A stretch of 64,000 bases of DNA from Shewanella oneidensis MR-1 (GTDB lineage Bacteria; Pseudomonadota; Gammaproteobacteria; Enterobacterales; Shewanellaceae). Shown piece after piece: positions 8,535 through 16,551 of the stretch. How positions within the stretch are numbered: position 1 is the first letter of the stretch; every line of letters begins with the position of its first letter. Position numbers and translations under genes: made by a program. The DNA lies in the NCBI RefSeq assembly GCF_000146165.2, contig NC_004347.2, forward strand, positions 4,015,029 through 4,079,028, written 5' to 3'. The notes beneath the pieces are model-generated. The model was not told where the DNA came from. It searched no databases and saw only the letters and a list, made by a program, of their open reading frames with translations.

Positions 8535-9827
8535 GGTAGTGTTCATAATTCTGTGTCATTTCAGTAAAATATTCAAAAACAGGAATGACACATGACCCAA
8601 CCTTTTAACTTCGAACAAGCCCTTAAAGATCTGCAATCAGGTAAAAGCCTCACAGGTAAAGACAGCATTCTTGGCCCACTGATCAAGCAACTCACTGAAG
8701 CGGCTCTCCAGGCTGAGCTTGAGCAGCATTTAGCGCATGATCCTCAGCCTAATCGTAAAAATGGCAAAACCCCTAAGACCATTAAGCATCCGTCCGGTAA
8801 CTTTGAGTTAGACGCGCCTAGAGACCGCAATGGCACCTTTGAGCCTCAGTTGATTAAGAAAAATCAAACTACACTAACCGATGAAATCGAACGTAAAGTG
8901 TTATCGATGTTCAGTATAGGTATGAGCTATCGCGATATTAATCAACATGTTGAAGATATGTATGGGCTCAATGTGTCTAACGCAACAGTCAGTGCTATCA
9001 CTGACAAACTCATCCCCGAACTTAAAGCGTGGCAGCAGCGCCCATTAGATAGCCATTATCCTATCGTTTGGCTTGATGCGATACATTATAAAGTCAAAGA
9101 GGATGGGCGTTACGTCAGTAAAGCCGTTTACACATTGTTAGCGCTTAATATGAAAGGAAAAAAGGAAATTTTAGGGCTTCACTTATCCGAAAATGAAGGC
9201 GCTAATTACTGGCTATCCGTACTGACCGATCTTAATAATCGTGGTGTAAAAGATATTCTTATCGCCTGTGTTGACGGCTTGACCGGTTTCCCTGAGGCCA
9301 TAGCCAGTATCTTTCCTCATACGGAAACACAGCTATGCGTTATCCACCAGATCCGTAACTCAATGAAGTATGTCGCCTCAAAAAATCAGAAAGCGTTTAT
9401 GGCTGATTTAAAGCCTGTGTATCGAGCCGTGAGTAAAGAAGCCGCAGAGATGGCATTGGACGAACTGGAGGCCAAATGGGGTGATGCTTATCCGTTGGTA
9501 ATCAACTCTTGGCGTCGCAAATGGCATAATTTGTCTCATTATTTTAAGTACCCAGAACATATCAGGAAAGTGATTTACACGACCAATGCAGTTGAGGCTG
9601 TACATCGCCAATTTAGAAAGCTCACCAAAACCAAAGGTGCTTTTCCTAATGAAAATAGCTTGTTGAAGCTACTTTACGCAGGCATATTAAACGCCTCAGA
9701 TAAATGGACCATGCCAATCCACAATTGGAGCCTTTGTTTATCTCAGTTAGCGATTTATTTTGAAGGACGTTTAGATAGCGTGCTAGAAATTTAAAAATTA
9801 GCCTGACACAGAATTTTGAACGCCCTC
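8535..9827 (+). mobile_element. IS256-family element, copy 1 (1293 bp, no target duplication)
   Basis: Ends defined by comparison with the other copies: the left end starts GGTAGTGTTCA and the right end, reverse-complemented, starts GAGGGCGTTCA; both continue into a shared ATTCTGTGTCA. The length equals copy 2 exactly. Unlike copies 2 and 3, the 8 bases on the two sides differ (AGTTGTCG left, GTGTATTA right), so the flanks do not belong together: recombination or an adjacent deletion has happened here. Confidence 0.85.
8592..9794 (+). CDS. IS256-family transposase (copy 1)
   Basis: A 400-residue mutator-type transposase that cuts and pastes its own element. The DDE catalytic motifs are visible as LDAIHYK (about residue 160), CVDGLTGFPEA (about 227) and NAVEAVHRQFRK (about 335), with the family CVIHQIRNSMKYV motif between the second and third. 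N-terminal residues carry the KNGKTPKTIKHPSGNFEL DNA-binding region. It appears intact. The protein is identical to that of copy 2, although at least five silent base differences separate the two genes. Confidence 0.95.
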   Translation: MTQPFNFEQALKDLQSGKSLTGKDSILGPLIKQLTEAALQAELEQHLAHDPQPNRKNGKTPKTIKHPSGNFELDAPRDRNGTFEPQLIKKNQTTLTDEIERKVLSMFSIGMSYRDINQHVEDMYGLNVSNATVSAITDKLIPELKAWQQRPLDSHYPIVWLDAIHYKVKEDGRYVSKAVYTLLALNMKGKKEILGLHLSENEGANYWLSVLTDLNNRGVKDILIACVDGLTGFPEAIASIFPHTETQLCVIHQIRNSMKYVASKNQKAFMADLKPVYRAVSKEAAEMALDELEAKWGDAYPLVINSWRRKWHNLSHYFKYPEHIRKVIYTTNAVEAVHRQFRKLTKTKGAFPNENSLLKLLYAGILNASDKWTMPIHNWSLCLSQLAIYFEGRLDSVLEI

Positions 9828-10427
9828 GTGTATTAACAACTCAACTCGCGACACTAAAGTACTCGTTTACTTCATCTATAAGAATAAAGGCTACGAAAAG
9901 CTCAACTGCAAAGACTTTAAATCTTATGTCGAAACGTATACTTCGCTCTCATACGATGCTGCAATCAAGCAAGTAAATGCTGCAAAAGTTGCTTATAAAG
10001 TCGGTGGAAAAAAAGCTATTGGAGTGTTCAGCGACGCAAGTATGCTTGCGATGAAAAATTTGAGCAAAAAAGAAATCAAGTTTGTTGTCAAGGCAATTAA
10101 AAAAACTCATGGCGAATCAGAAATAACCAAAATCAATTTGACTAAAGAAATGGTCGAAGAGGCGATATCTGATCTTGCTATTGGCTGCAAAGACAAACAC
10201 TCACCCAGTGGTAAACACAGTAAAAATGATACCACCGATGGTGAAAAGGTTGCTCGTGATAATAAGCAGAAATCAAAGAGCAACAAACACAAACATCGCT
10301 CTAAAGATACAGGCGTTGACACTAAAGCTAAGAATTTGAAGAAGACTGAGAACATTACTGATAAAAACGCTGACAAACGCTCAACGAAAAAGTCTGCGAC
10401 AGCGGGGAAAGCAACGCTTGCTACTTA

Positions 10428-10435
10428 TAGTGAGC
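10428..10435. repeat. target site duplication of IS256 copy 3 (mate 11730-11737)
   Basis: TAGTGAGC is repeated exactly at both ends of the element: 10428-10435 and 11730-11737. Eight bases is a normal duplication length for IS256-family elements. Confidence 0.9.
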
Positions 10436-11729
10436 GGTAGTGTTCAAATTTCTGTGTCATTTCTTTAAGCTATACCAAAAAGAGATGATTTATGACCACA
10501 CCTACTTTTGATATCAATGCGGCCATTCAAGCACTACGTGAAGGTAAAGACCTCACCGGCAAGGATGGCATCTTAACCCCTTTGATTAAGCAACTCACTG
10601 AAGCGGCCTTGGCGGCTGAGCTGGATGGCCACTTGGCAAGCACTGAAGGCGCCAATCGTAAAAACGGTAAAACCACTAAAACGGTTAAAAGCCCCCTTGG
10701 CAACTTCGAGTTGAACACGCCCAGAGACAGAGCGGGCACCTTCGAACCTCAATTAGTCAAAAAGCACCAAACCCAACTTACCGATGAAATGGAGCGTAAA
10801 ATCATTGGCTTATTTTCATTAGGCTCCAGCTATCAAGATATTCGTGCGCATATCGAAGACATGTACGGCATGTCGGTGTCCAACGGCACGGTGAACGCCA
10901 TTACTGACAAGTTACTCCCTGAGCTTCAAGCATGGCGCGAACGCGAACTAGAGCCGCCTTACCCCGTCATATGGCTCGATGCGATTCACTATAAAATCAA
11001 AGAGAACGGCCGCTTTATTAGCAAAGCGGTTTACACCATTTTGGCGCTTAACGTCGAAGGTAAAAAAGAACTATTAGGCTTATATCTGTCTGATAATGAA
11101 GGGGCTCACCATTGGTTAAGCGTGCTAACCGACCTGTATAATCGCGGCGTTAAAGACATCCTCATCGCCTGCGTTGATGGCCTTAAAGGCTTTCCTGAAG
11201 CGATTGAAACCATTTACCCGCAGACGGAAGTGCAACTGTGTGTCATCCACCAAATTCGCAACTCGATGAAGTATGTTGCCTCTAAGCATCAAAAGGCCTT
11301 TATGGCGGATTTAAAGTGCGTTTATAAGGCCGCCACCTTGAATGCGGCCGAGATGGCACTGGATGAGCTGGAGACGAAATGGGGCGATAAATACCCCGTG
11401 GTGATTAAGTCATGGCGCAACAAATGGGCGCTGCTATCGGTGTATTTCAAATACCCTGACTATGTTCGCACAGCCATTTACACCACCAATGCGGTTGAAG
11501 CGGTACATCGACAATTCAGGAAGTTAACTAAAACCAAAGGTGGTTTTGCTAACGAGAACAGTTTACTCAAACTGCTTTACGCGGGTATATTGAAGGCCTC
11601 TGAGCGCTGGACTCACCCCATCCAAAACTGGAATTTGACGCTATCACAGCTCTCAATCCATTTTGAGGGGCGCTTAGAAAACCATATCGACCTGTGAAAT
11701 TAACCTGACACAGAATTATGAACAGCCTC
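10436..11729 (+). mobile_element. IS256-family element, copy 3 (1294 bp, divergent from copies 1 and 2)
   Basis: The left end starts GGTAGTGTTCA and the right end, reverse-complemented, starts GAGGCTGTTCA. It is bounded by an exact 8-base duplication. Sequence differs substantially from copies 1 and 2 though the ends are related, so this is a different member of the family inserted independently. Confidence 0.92.
10492..11697 (+). CDS. IS256-family transposase (copy 3)
   Basis: A 401-residue intact mutator-type transposase. Catalytic motifs are LDAIHYK, CVDGLKGFPEA and NAVEAVHRQFRK, in the same positions as in copies 1 and 2. Many substitutions are spread over the length (e.g. EPPYPVIWLD against DSHYPIVWLD), so it was acquired separately. 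The gene is the sole cargo of its element and reads in the direction of the interrupted gene X. It should be able to mobilise its own ends; cross-mobilisation of the other copies is possible because the terminal repeats are alike. Confidence 0.95.
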   Translation: MTTPTFDINAAIQALREGKDLTGKDGILTPLIKQLTEAALAAELDGHLASTEGANRKNGKTTKTVKSPLGNFELNTPRDRAGTFEPQLVKKHQTQLTDEMERKIIGLFSLGSSYQDIRAHIEDMYGMSVSNGTVNAITDKLLPELQAWRERELEPPYPVIWLDAIHYKIKENGRFISKAVYTILALNVEGKKELLGLYLSDNEGAHHWLSVLTDLYNRGVKDILIACVDGLKGFPEAIETIYPQTEVQLCVIHQIRNSMKYVASKHQKAFMADLKCVYKAATLNAAEMALDELETKWGDKYPVVIKSWRNKWALLSVYFKYPDYVRTAIYTTNAVEAVHRQFRKLTKTKGGFANENSLLKLLYAGILKASERWTHPIQNWNLTLSQLSIHFEGRLENHIDL

Positions 11730-12169
11730 TAGTGAGCTTCAGGCTGACTTTCTTAAGCACTTCGAAAAAGAGTGCCGTAACGAGTGTTCATCGAAAGCGA
11801 TCTTCAGCGCGTTTCTTAAGACCAAAAGTGGCTCGAATCCTAAAACACTTGAGAAGGCGGTGAAACTGCTCACAAAGCGCCTCAAGAGCCTGAACGGTCA
11901 GGAGGTGTAATATGTTGGGCAAATTACTCGATAATCTTTACGCCAGTGTCTCTATCCTGATTGATAAATTCGTTGCCGTCATTGCATGCTCGGATGAGCA
12001 AGTGAAAGAGGAGTGTATTCAAAACATCCAGCGCATTGCGGATAATCTTGAACAACGCCACAACTTGAAGGTTAAACTGCTTAAGAGCCAAGCAGGATAT
12101 CGCTATTGCATCAAGCTGCCGCTGATTAAGTCGATCCCTTGGAGCTGTGCACTGCATGGTGTACCCCAC

Positions 12170-12176
12170 CTTTATG
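12170..12176. repeat. target site duplication of the IS481 element (mate 13379-13385)
   Basis: CTTTATG is found exactly at both borders, 12170-12176 and 13379-13385. Removing the element plus one copy restores the reading frame through the rep-like gene. Confidence 0.9.
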
Positions 12177-13378
12177 TGAATTAGTCTCGACTTGATCTGA
12201 CACATCGCCTTGAAAAGGTGAGAGTTACCAGTTTTGATTGTGGGTGTCGAATCCTTAATCAAAACCAAGGAGGTAACTCTCATGCTCCATAGTAACAATC
12301 CAATCATCAAACACAAAACAGGTTTACTCAATCTGGCAGAGGAACTGAGCAACGTCTCCAGAGCCTGCAAAGTCATGGGTGTGTCTCGTGATACGTTTTA
12401 TCGTTACCGCGAGTTAGTGGACGATGGCGGTGTTGATGCACTGATCGAAAAAAGTCGTAGAAGTCCAAATCTCAAGAACCGTGTCGAAGAAGCTGTTGAA
12501 CAGGCAGTGATGGAGTATGCGATTGAATTTCCCGCCCATGGCCAGCACAGAACCAGCAATGAACTGCGCAAAAAAGGCGTGTTTGTTTCTGGCAGTGGTG
12601 TCCGCTCAATCTGGTTGCGACATGATTTAGAGAACTTTAAGAAGCGACTGAAAGCCTTGGAAGCCAAAGTAGCTCGCGATGGCATTCAACTTACTGATGA
12701 ACAGATTGCGGCACTTGAGCGCAAAAAACACGACGATGAAGCCTGTGGTGAGATTGAAACCGCGCACCCAGGCTACCTTGGGTCGCAAGACACGTTTTAT
12801 GTCGGAAACCTCAAGGGCGTTGGTCGTATCTATCAGCAAACCTATGTCGATACGTACTGCAAAGTCGCTCATTGCAAGCTCTATACTACGAAAACACCTA
12901 TCACTGCAGCGGACTTATTGAACGACAAAGTATTGCCGTTTTACGAGTCACAGCAGTTGCCGGTGCTGCGTATTTTAACTGACCGTGGCACAGAGTATTG
13001 CGGCAAGGTCGAGCACCATGATTACCAGCTATATCTGGCGATTAATGATATCGACCACACGAAAACCAAAGCGATGTCGCCGCAAACGAATGGGATCTGC
13101 GAGCGGTTTCATAAGACGATCCTGAACGAGTTTTATCAGGTGACCTTCCGCAAAAAGCTGTACCAAACGCTGGAGGAGCTGCAAAAAGATCTGGACGAGT
13201 GGCTGTCTTACTACAACAATGAACGCACTCATCAAGGCAAAATGTGCAACGGCAGAACGCCAGTTGAAACATTGATTGATGGGAAACGGGTTTGGGCGGA
13301 AAAGAATCTGACTCGAATCTAATCTGACAGACACCAGCATAAAACTGGTAACTGTCAGATCAAGTCTGAGCTAGTACA
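12177..13378 (+). mobile_element. IS481-family insertion sequence (1202 bp)
   Basis: Terminal inverted repeats of 26 bases (12177-12202 and 13353-13378) share 20 positions, including a perfect GACTTGATCTGACA inner part. The ends are TG...CA. It is bounded by a 7-base duplication and contains a single intact transposase gene. Confidence 0.92.
12282..13322 (+). CDS. IS481-family transposase
   Basis: A 346-residue transposase. An N-terminal helix-turn-helix (ACKVMGVSRDTFYRYREL) is followed by a second HTH-like segment and an rve-type DDE core: the first catalytic aspartate lies in the QQTYVDTYCKVAHCKLYTTK region, the second in LTDRGTEYCG, the glutamate in TNGICERFHKTI. The start at 12282 follows a perfect AAGGAGGT; the longer frame from 12234 is unsupported. 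The protein looks intact. It inserted in the same direction as the rep-like gene that it splits. Confidence 0.93.
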   Translation: MLHSNNPIIKHKTGLLNLAEELSNVSRACKVMGVSRDTFYRYRELVDDGGVDALIEKSRRSPNLKNRVEEAVEQAVMEYAIEFPAHGQHRTSNELRKKGVFVSGSGVRSIWLRHDLENFKKRLKALEAKVARDGIQLTDEQIAALERKKHDDEACGEIETAHPGYLGSQDTFYVGNLKGVGRIYQQTYVDTYCKVAHCKLYTTKTPITAADLLNDKVLPFYESQQLPVLRILTDRGTEYCGKVEHHDYQLYLAINDIDHTKTKAMSPQTNGICERFHKTILNEFYQVTFRKKLYQTLEELQKDLDEWLSYYNNERTHQGKMCNGRTPVETLIDGKRVWAEKNLTRI

Positions 13379-13677
13379 CTTTATGTTCAAGTTGCTCCTT
13401 ATGGAAATAGCCGTCCATTCATCAAGTTTGAAATGAAGGGCTTCTCCCCGACCAAGCGAGAGTTCTACGCAACAAGATTATGGTTAACGAAAATTATTGG
13501 CTCACAGGCAGAGCGCATCTTGCATGCAGGTAACATCAAAGTTACTGCACTGGATATTGCAATGGATTTTCCTATCGACATTGCTCAGATCGCTGTGAAT
13601 CTCAAGCATGCTCACGCTTCCGGAGTGTATTTAGATATCAACTCCAGTGGCAGGATAGGCACTATCTACATAGGAAC

Positions 13678-13685
13678 GAAAAAAT
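13678..13685. repeat. target site duplication of IS256 copy 2 (mate 14979-14986)
   Basis: GAAAAAAT is repeated at 13678-13685 and 14979-14986. The preceding C is also shared, so 9 bases cannot be excluded, but 8 gives the best symmetry of the IS ends. Confidence 0.88.
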
Positions 13686-14978
13686 GGTAGTGTTCATAAT
13701 TCTGTGTCATTTCAGTAAAATATTCAAAAACAGGAATGACACATGACCCAACCTTTTAACTTCGAACAAGCCCTTAAAGATCTGCAATCAGGTAAAAGCC
13801 TCACAGGTAAAGACAGCATTCTTGGCCCACTGATCAAGCAACTCACTGAAGCGGCTCTCCAGGCTGAGCTTGAGCAGCATTTAGCGCATGATCCTCAGCC
13901 TAATCGTAAAAATGGCAAAACCCCTAAGACCATTAAGCATCCGTCCGGTAACTTTGAGTTAGACGCGCCTAGAGACCGCAATGGCACCTTTGAGCCTCAG
14001 TTGATTAAGAAAAATCAAACGACACTAACCGATGAAATCGAACGTAAAGTGTTATCGATGTTCAGTATAGGTATGAGCTATCGCGATATTAATCAACATG
14101 TTGAAGATATGTATGGGCTCAATGTGTCTAACGCAACAGTCAGTGCTATCACTGACAAACTCATCCCCGAACTTAAAGCGTGGCAGCAGCGCCCATTAGA
14201 TAGCCATTATCCTATCGTTTGGCTTGATGCGATACATTATAAAGTCAAAGAGGATGGGCGTTACGTCAGTAAAGCCGTTTACACATTGTTAGCGCTTAAT
14301 ATGAAAGGAAAAAAGGAAATTTTAGGGCTTCACTTATCCGAAAATGAAGGCGCTAATTACTGGCTATCCGTACTGACCGATCTTAATAATCGTGGTGTAA
14401 AAGATATTCTTATCGCCTGTGTTGACGGCTTGACCGGTTTCCCTGAGGCCATAGCCAGTATCTTTCCTCATACGGAAACACAGCTATGCGTTATCCACCA
14501 GATCCGTAACTCAATGAAGTATGTCGCCTCAAAAAATCAGAAAGCGTTTATGGCTGATTTAAAGCCTGTGTATCGAGCCGTGAGTAAAGAAGCCGCAGAG
14601 ATGGCATTGGACGAACTGGAGGCCAAATGGGGTGATGCTTATCCGTTGGTAATCAACTCTTGGCGTCGCAAATGGCATAATTTGTCCCATTATTTTAAGT
14701 ACCCAGAACATATCAGGAAAGTGATTTACACGACCAATGCGGTTGAGGCTGTACATCGCCAATTTAGAAAGCTCACCAAAACCAAAGGTGCATTTCCTAA
14801 TGAAAATAGCTTGTTGAAGCTACTTTACGCAGGCATATTAAACGCCTCAGATAAATGGACTATGCCAATCCACAATTGGAGCCTTTGTTTATCTCAGTTA
14901 GCGATTTATTTTGAAGGACGTTTAGATAGCGTGCTAGAAATTTAAAAATTAGCCTGACACAGAATTTTGAACGCCCTC
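13686..14978 (+). mobile_element. IS256-family element, copy 2 (1293 bp)
   Basis: Same length and ends as copy 1, with an exact 8-base duplication. Compared with copy 1, at least five silent base changes were noticed in the transposase gene. It interrupts the rep-like gene within codons for the motif TKKS. Confidence 0.93.
13743..14945 (+). CDS. IS256-family transposase (copy 2)
   Basis: A 400-residue transposase, identical in protein sequence to the gene at 8592-9794. DDE motifs LDAIHYK, CVDGLTGFPEA and NAVEAVHRQFRK are intact. Silent differences from copy 1 (for example ACT/ACG in the codon before TTLTDE, TCT/TCC in LSHYF, GCA/GCG in NAVEAV) show that the copies were separated for some time under constraint on the protein, or were acquired from different sources. 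Confidence 0.95.
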   Translation: MTQPFNFEQALKDLQSGKSLTGKDSILGPLIKQLTEAALQAELEQHLAHDPQPNRKNGKTPKTIKHPSGNFELDAPRDRNGTFEPQLIKKNQTTLTDEIERKVLSMFSIGMSYRDINQHVEDMYGLNVSNATVSAITDKLIPELKAWQQRPLDSHYPIVWLDAIHYKVKEDGRYVSKAVYTLLALNMKGKKEILGLHLSENEGANYWLSVLTDLNNRGVKDILIACVDGLTGFPEAIASIFPHTETQLCVIHQIRNSMKYVASKNQKAFMADLKPVYRAVSKEAAEMALDELEAKWGDAYPLVINSWRRKWHNLSHYFKYPEHIRKVIYTTNAVEAVHRQFRKLTKTKGAFPNENSLLKLLYAGILNASDKWTMPIHNWSLCLSQLAIYFEGRLDSVLEI

Positions 14979-15456
14979 GAAAAAATCCAAGATTCGCATT
15001 GTTATCTATGACCGTCTTGCGAACTGCAAGGCAAAGAATTTGGCTCACTTGGGACTGCCTAACACCCGAATCGAAGTACAGGTAAAGCCGAATTGTTCGC
15101 TTGATAAGCTAGCAAGCGAGCTGCTTGATAGTAGTTTTCTTGAGCGTATCGAGGTTTATGATCTTGATGAGATCCGCGCATTAGAATGCATCCACCCTCA
15201 TACGCTTAGTGCCATTAACACGCTCGGCTTAAAGGCTGCATTTCAGTCTCTTCCGAAGCCTGAGCGTCGTCGTTATCGTAAAGCTTTCGAGTCTTGCCGT
15301 GTTGACTTAATTCCTAATGAAAAAGTCTATCCCGAACTGGAAAAGAAACTTAAGAAAACCGTAGCGTTAGTCCTAGGACGTAATGACAGTGATTTCAACC
15401 ATAGCGCCGCCAAAGAGGTCCGCAAACACTTTAAAGACAACTACAGTTAACCGATT

Positions 15457-15482
15457 GGGGGTCAACATCGCCCCCTTTTTTG
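15457..15482 (+). terminator. terminator after the rep-like gene
   Basis: GGGGG (15457-15461) pairs with CCCCC (15471-15475), followed directly by seven Ts. It lies 7 bases past the rep-like stop and separates that operon from the recombinase operon. Confidence 0.75.
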
Positions 15483-15528
15483 TTTTACCTACCGTGTCAA
15501 AAACAGCGGCTGAAAAATAGCCTCATTT

Positions 15529-15559
15529 GTGATACCATACTCTTACAGTGCGGTATCAC
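15529..15559. promoter_or_regulatory. 8-bp inverted repeat upstream of the recombinase gene
   Basis: GTGATACC (15529-15536) and GGTATCAC (15552-15559) are perfect inverted arms with a 15-base spacer, 60 bases before the recombinase start. It may be an operator for the recombinase operon or a recombinase-binding/attachment element. The spacer is longer than in Xer-type crossover sites. Confidence 0.45.
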
Positions 15560-15618
15560 TATTCCCTTCTGTTTCAATCCCCTAGCAACATATCAAACTA
15601 TTCTTACTGGAGTTATCT

Positions 15619-16551
15619 ATGACTACAGCGACTGCTTATGCGCTCTATTTGAGCCGTCTTGCGCCCAACAGTCAGCGCTCGATTGCTTCGCAGATGCGCA
15701 GCATTGCACAGCTGATGGACTGGCCTGACGAAGTGATAGGCAAGCAACTCAGCAGCATTAACTATCAACAAGCGATGCAGATACGGGCATTGCTGATACA
15801 CGAGCAGTGGTCGGCACGCTCGATTAACCGTGCGATGACCGCGATTAAGAGTATTGTCAAAGTCGCCGCTTTGATGGGTGAAGCGGATATGCAGCAAGTC
15901 GCGCACATCAACAGCATCGCTAACATGAAACACGGTGCCCATCAGGGTAATCCCCTGAGTGCAGAGCAAGTCACTAAGCTGCTCGCCTTGCTTTCCAAAC
16001 GCCAAGACACGTATGGGCTTCGCACATTAGCTATCTTTGCGTTGTTCCTCGGAACGGGGTTACGCCGTAGTGAACTAGCGGCACTGACACTTGCCGATTA
16101 TGACAGTGCAACCTCAACAATTAAGGTGGTTGCAGGTAAAGGCAACAAGAGCCGTATTCTGTTCTTACCCGATTGGGTTGAACAGCATGTCATCGCTTGG
16201 CTCAACGTGCGCAAGATGCAATTGGGGCCACTCATTTGCCACTGTCGCACGACTGGCATTATTGTCCATTACCGCCCTGTGAGTCGGGATGCACTCTATC
16301 GGTTAGTCAAAGATAAACTTGGAGATATCGGCGTAGTAGGTGCATCACCCCATGATTTGCGCCGCACCTTTATTACTCGGCTACTGGAGCAAAACGTCGA
16401 TATCAACACCGTGCGCCAAATGGCAGGCCATGCAGATATCAGTACTACCACCATTTATGACAAGCGTGGTGATGCGTTTATGCGTGAAGCCGCTGCCACC
16501 CTGAACTATGTGTCAGCACCGAACGAACGGGGTGGGAAAACAAGATGCTAA
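15619..16551 (+). CDS. tyrosine recombinase/integrase
   Basis: A 310-residue XerC/D-like site-specific recombinase. The N-terminal SAM-like core-binding domain spans residues about 1-95. The catalytic domain shows the R-K-H-R-H-Y set: GTGLRRSELAAL (first Arg), VVAGKGNKSR (Lys), SPHDLRRTF (His and Arg), MAGHADISTTTIYDKRGD (His and nucleophile Tyr). The start at 15619 has CTGGAG at the right distance. Its stop overlaps the next gene's start by seven bases (ATGCTAA), so recombinase and AAA+ protein are translationally coupled. It probably moved or still moves the island; the substrate site is unknown. Family-level call is secure. Confidence 0.92.
   Translation: MTTATAYALYLSRLAPNSQRSIASQMRSIAQLMDWPDEVIGKQLSSINYQQAMQIRALLIHEQWSARSINRAMTAIKSIVKVAALMGEADMQQVAHINSIANMKHGAHQGNPLSAEQVTKLLALLSKRQDTYGLRTLAIFALFLGTGLRRSELAALTLADYDSATSTIKVVAGKGNKSRILFLPDWVEQHVIAWLNVRKMQLGPLICHCRTTGIIVHYRPVSRDALYRLVKDKLGDIGVVGASPHDLRRTFITRLLEQNVDINTVRQMAGHADISTTTIYDKRGDAFMREAAATLNYVSAPNERGGKTRC

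Larger units (their letters stand above)
9829..11910 (+). pseudogene. gene X: unknown island gene, 5'-truncated and split by IS256 copy 3
   Basis: Removing IS256 copy 3 and one 8-base target copy joins 9829-10435 to 11738-11910 in a single frame of 259 codons plus stop. The left end is cut by IS256 copy 1. The product begins NNSTRDTKVLVYFIYKNKG, has a helical region (SYDAAIKQVNAAKVAYKVGG), a long lysine-rich low-complexity linker (KHSPSGKHSKND..KSKSNKHKHRSKD) and a basic C-terminus (TLEKAVKLLTKRLKSLN). As it stands, the frame stops two codons into the IS (10438-10440). The stop TAA (11908) lies one base before the rep-like ATG at 11912, so the two formed an operon. Family unknown; the basic linker suggests nucleic-acid binding, which is inference only. 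Confidence 0.75.
11912..15450 (+). pseudogene. rolling-circle-type replication initiator-like gene split by IS481 and IS256 copy 2
   Basis: Joining 11912-12176, 13386-13685 and 14987-15450 (1029 bases) restores one continuous 342-residue frame. The start has a strong AGGAGG site. The product contains ALDIAMDFP, then SSGRIGTIYIGTKKSKIRIVIYDR and RIEVQVKP, a pattern resembling the Rep_trans or filamentous-phage Rep families of rolling-circle initiators (YIGS..S..RIYDK, then RxE). IS256 copy 2 sits inside the conserved TKKS motif and IS481 after residue 88, so the gene is dead in present form. The C-terminal piece is a helical, basic region. The family assignment is by motif resemblance only; the reconstruction itself is exact. 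Confidence 0.8.

Noticed and set aside
13433..13690. Independent 85-residue hypothetical protein
   Set aside because: It is the middle piece of the same gene between IS481 and IS256 copy 2; its last codons come from the IS end.
8535..14978. Composite transposon bounded by IS256 copies 1 and 2
   Set aside because: Both copies are directly oriented, but the outer flanks (IS3 remnant, and rep-like gene piece) show no shared target duplication, and copy 2 has its own duplication, so it inserted alone.
15040..15450. Independent 136-residue hypothetical protein
   Set aside because: It is the third exon-like piece of the rep-like gene; no ribosome binding site precedes it and the frame joins exactly across the IS.
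15480..15728. 82-residue frame overlapping the recombinase start
   Set aside because: Its second half is a shadow of the recombinase N-terminus, and the first half covers the terminator and the dyad.
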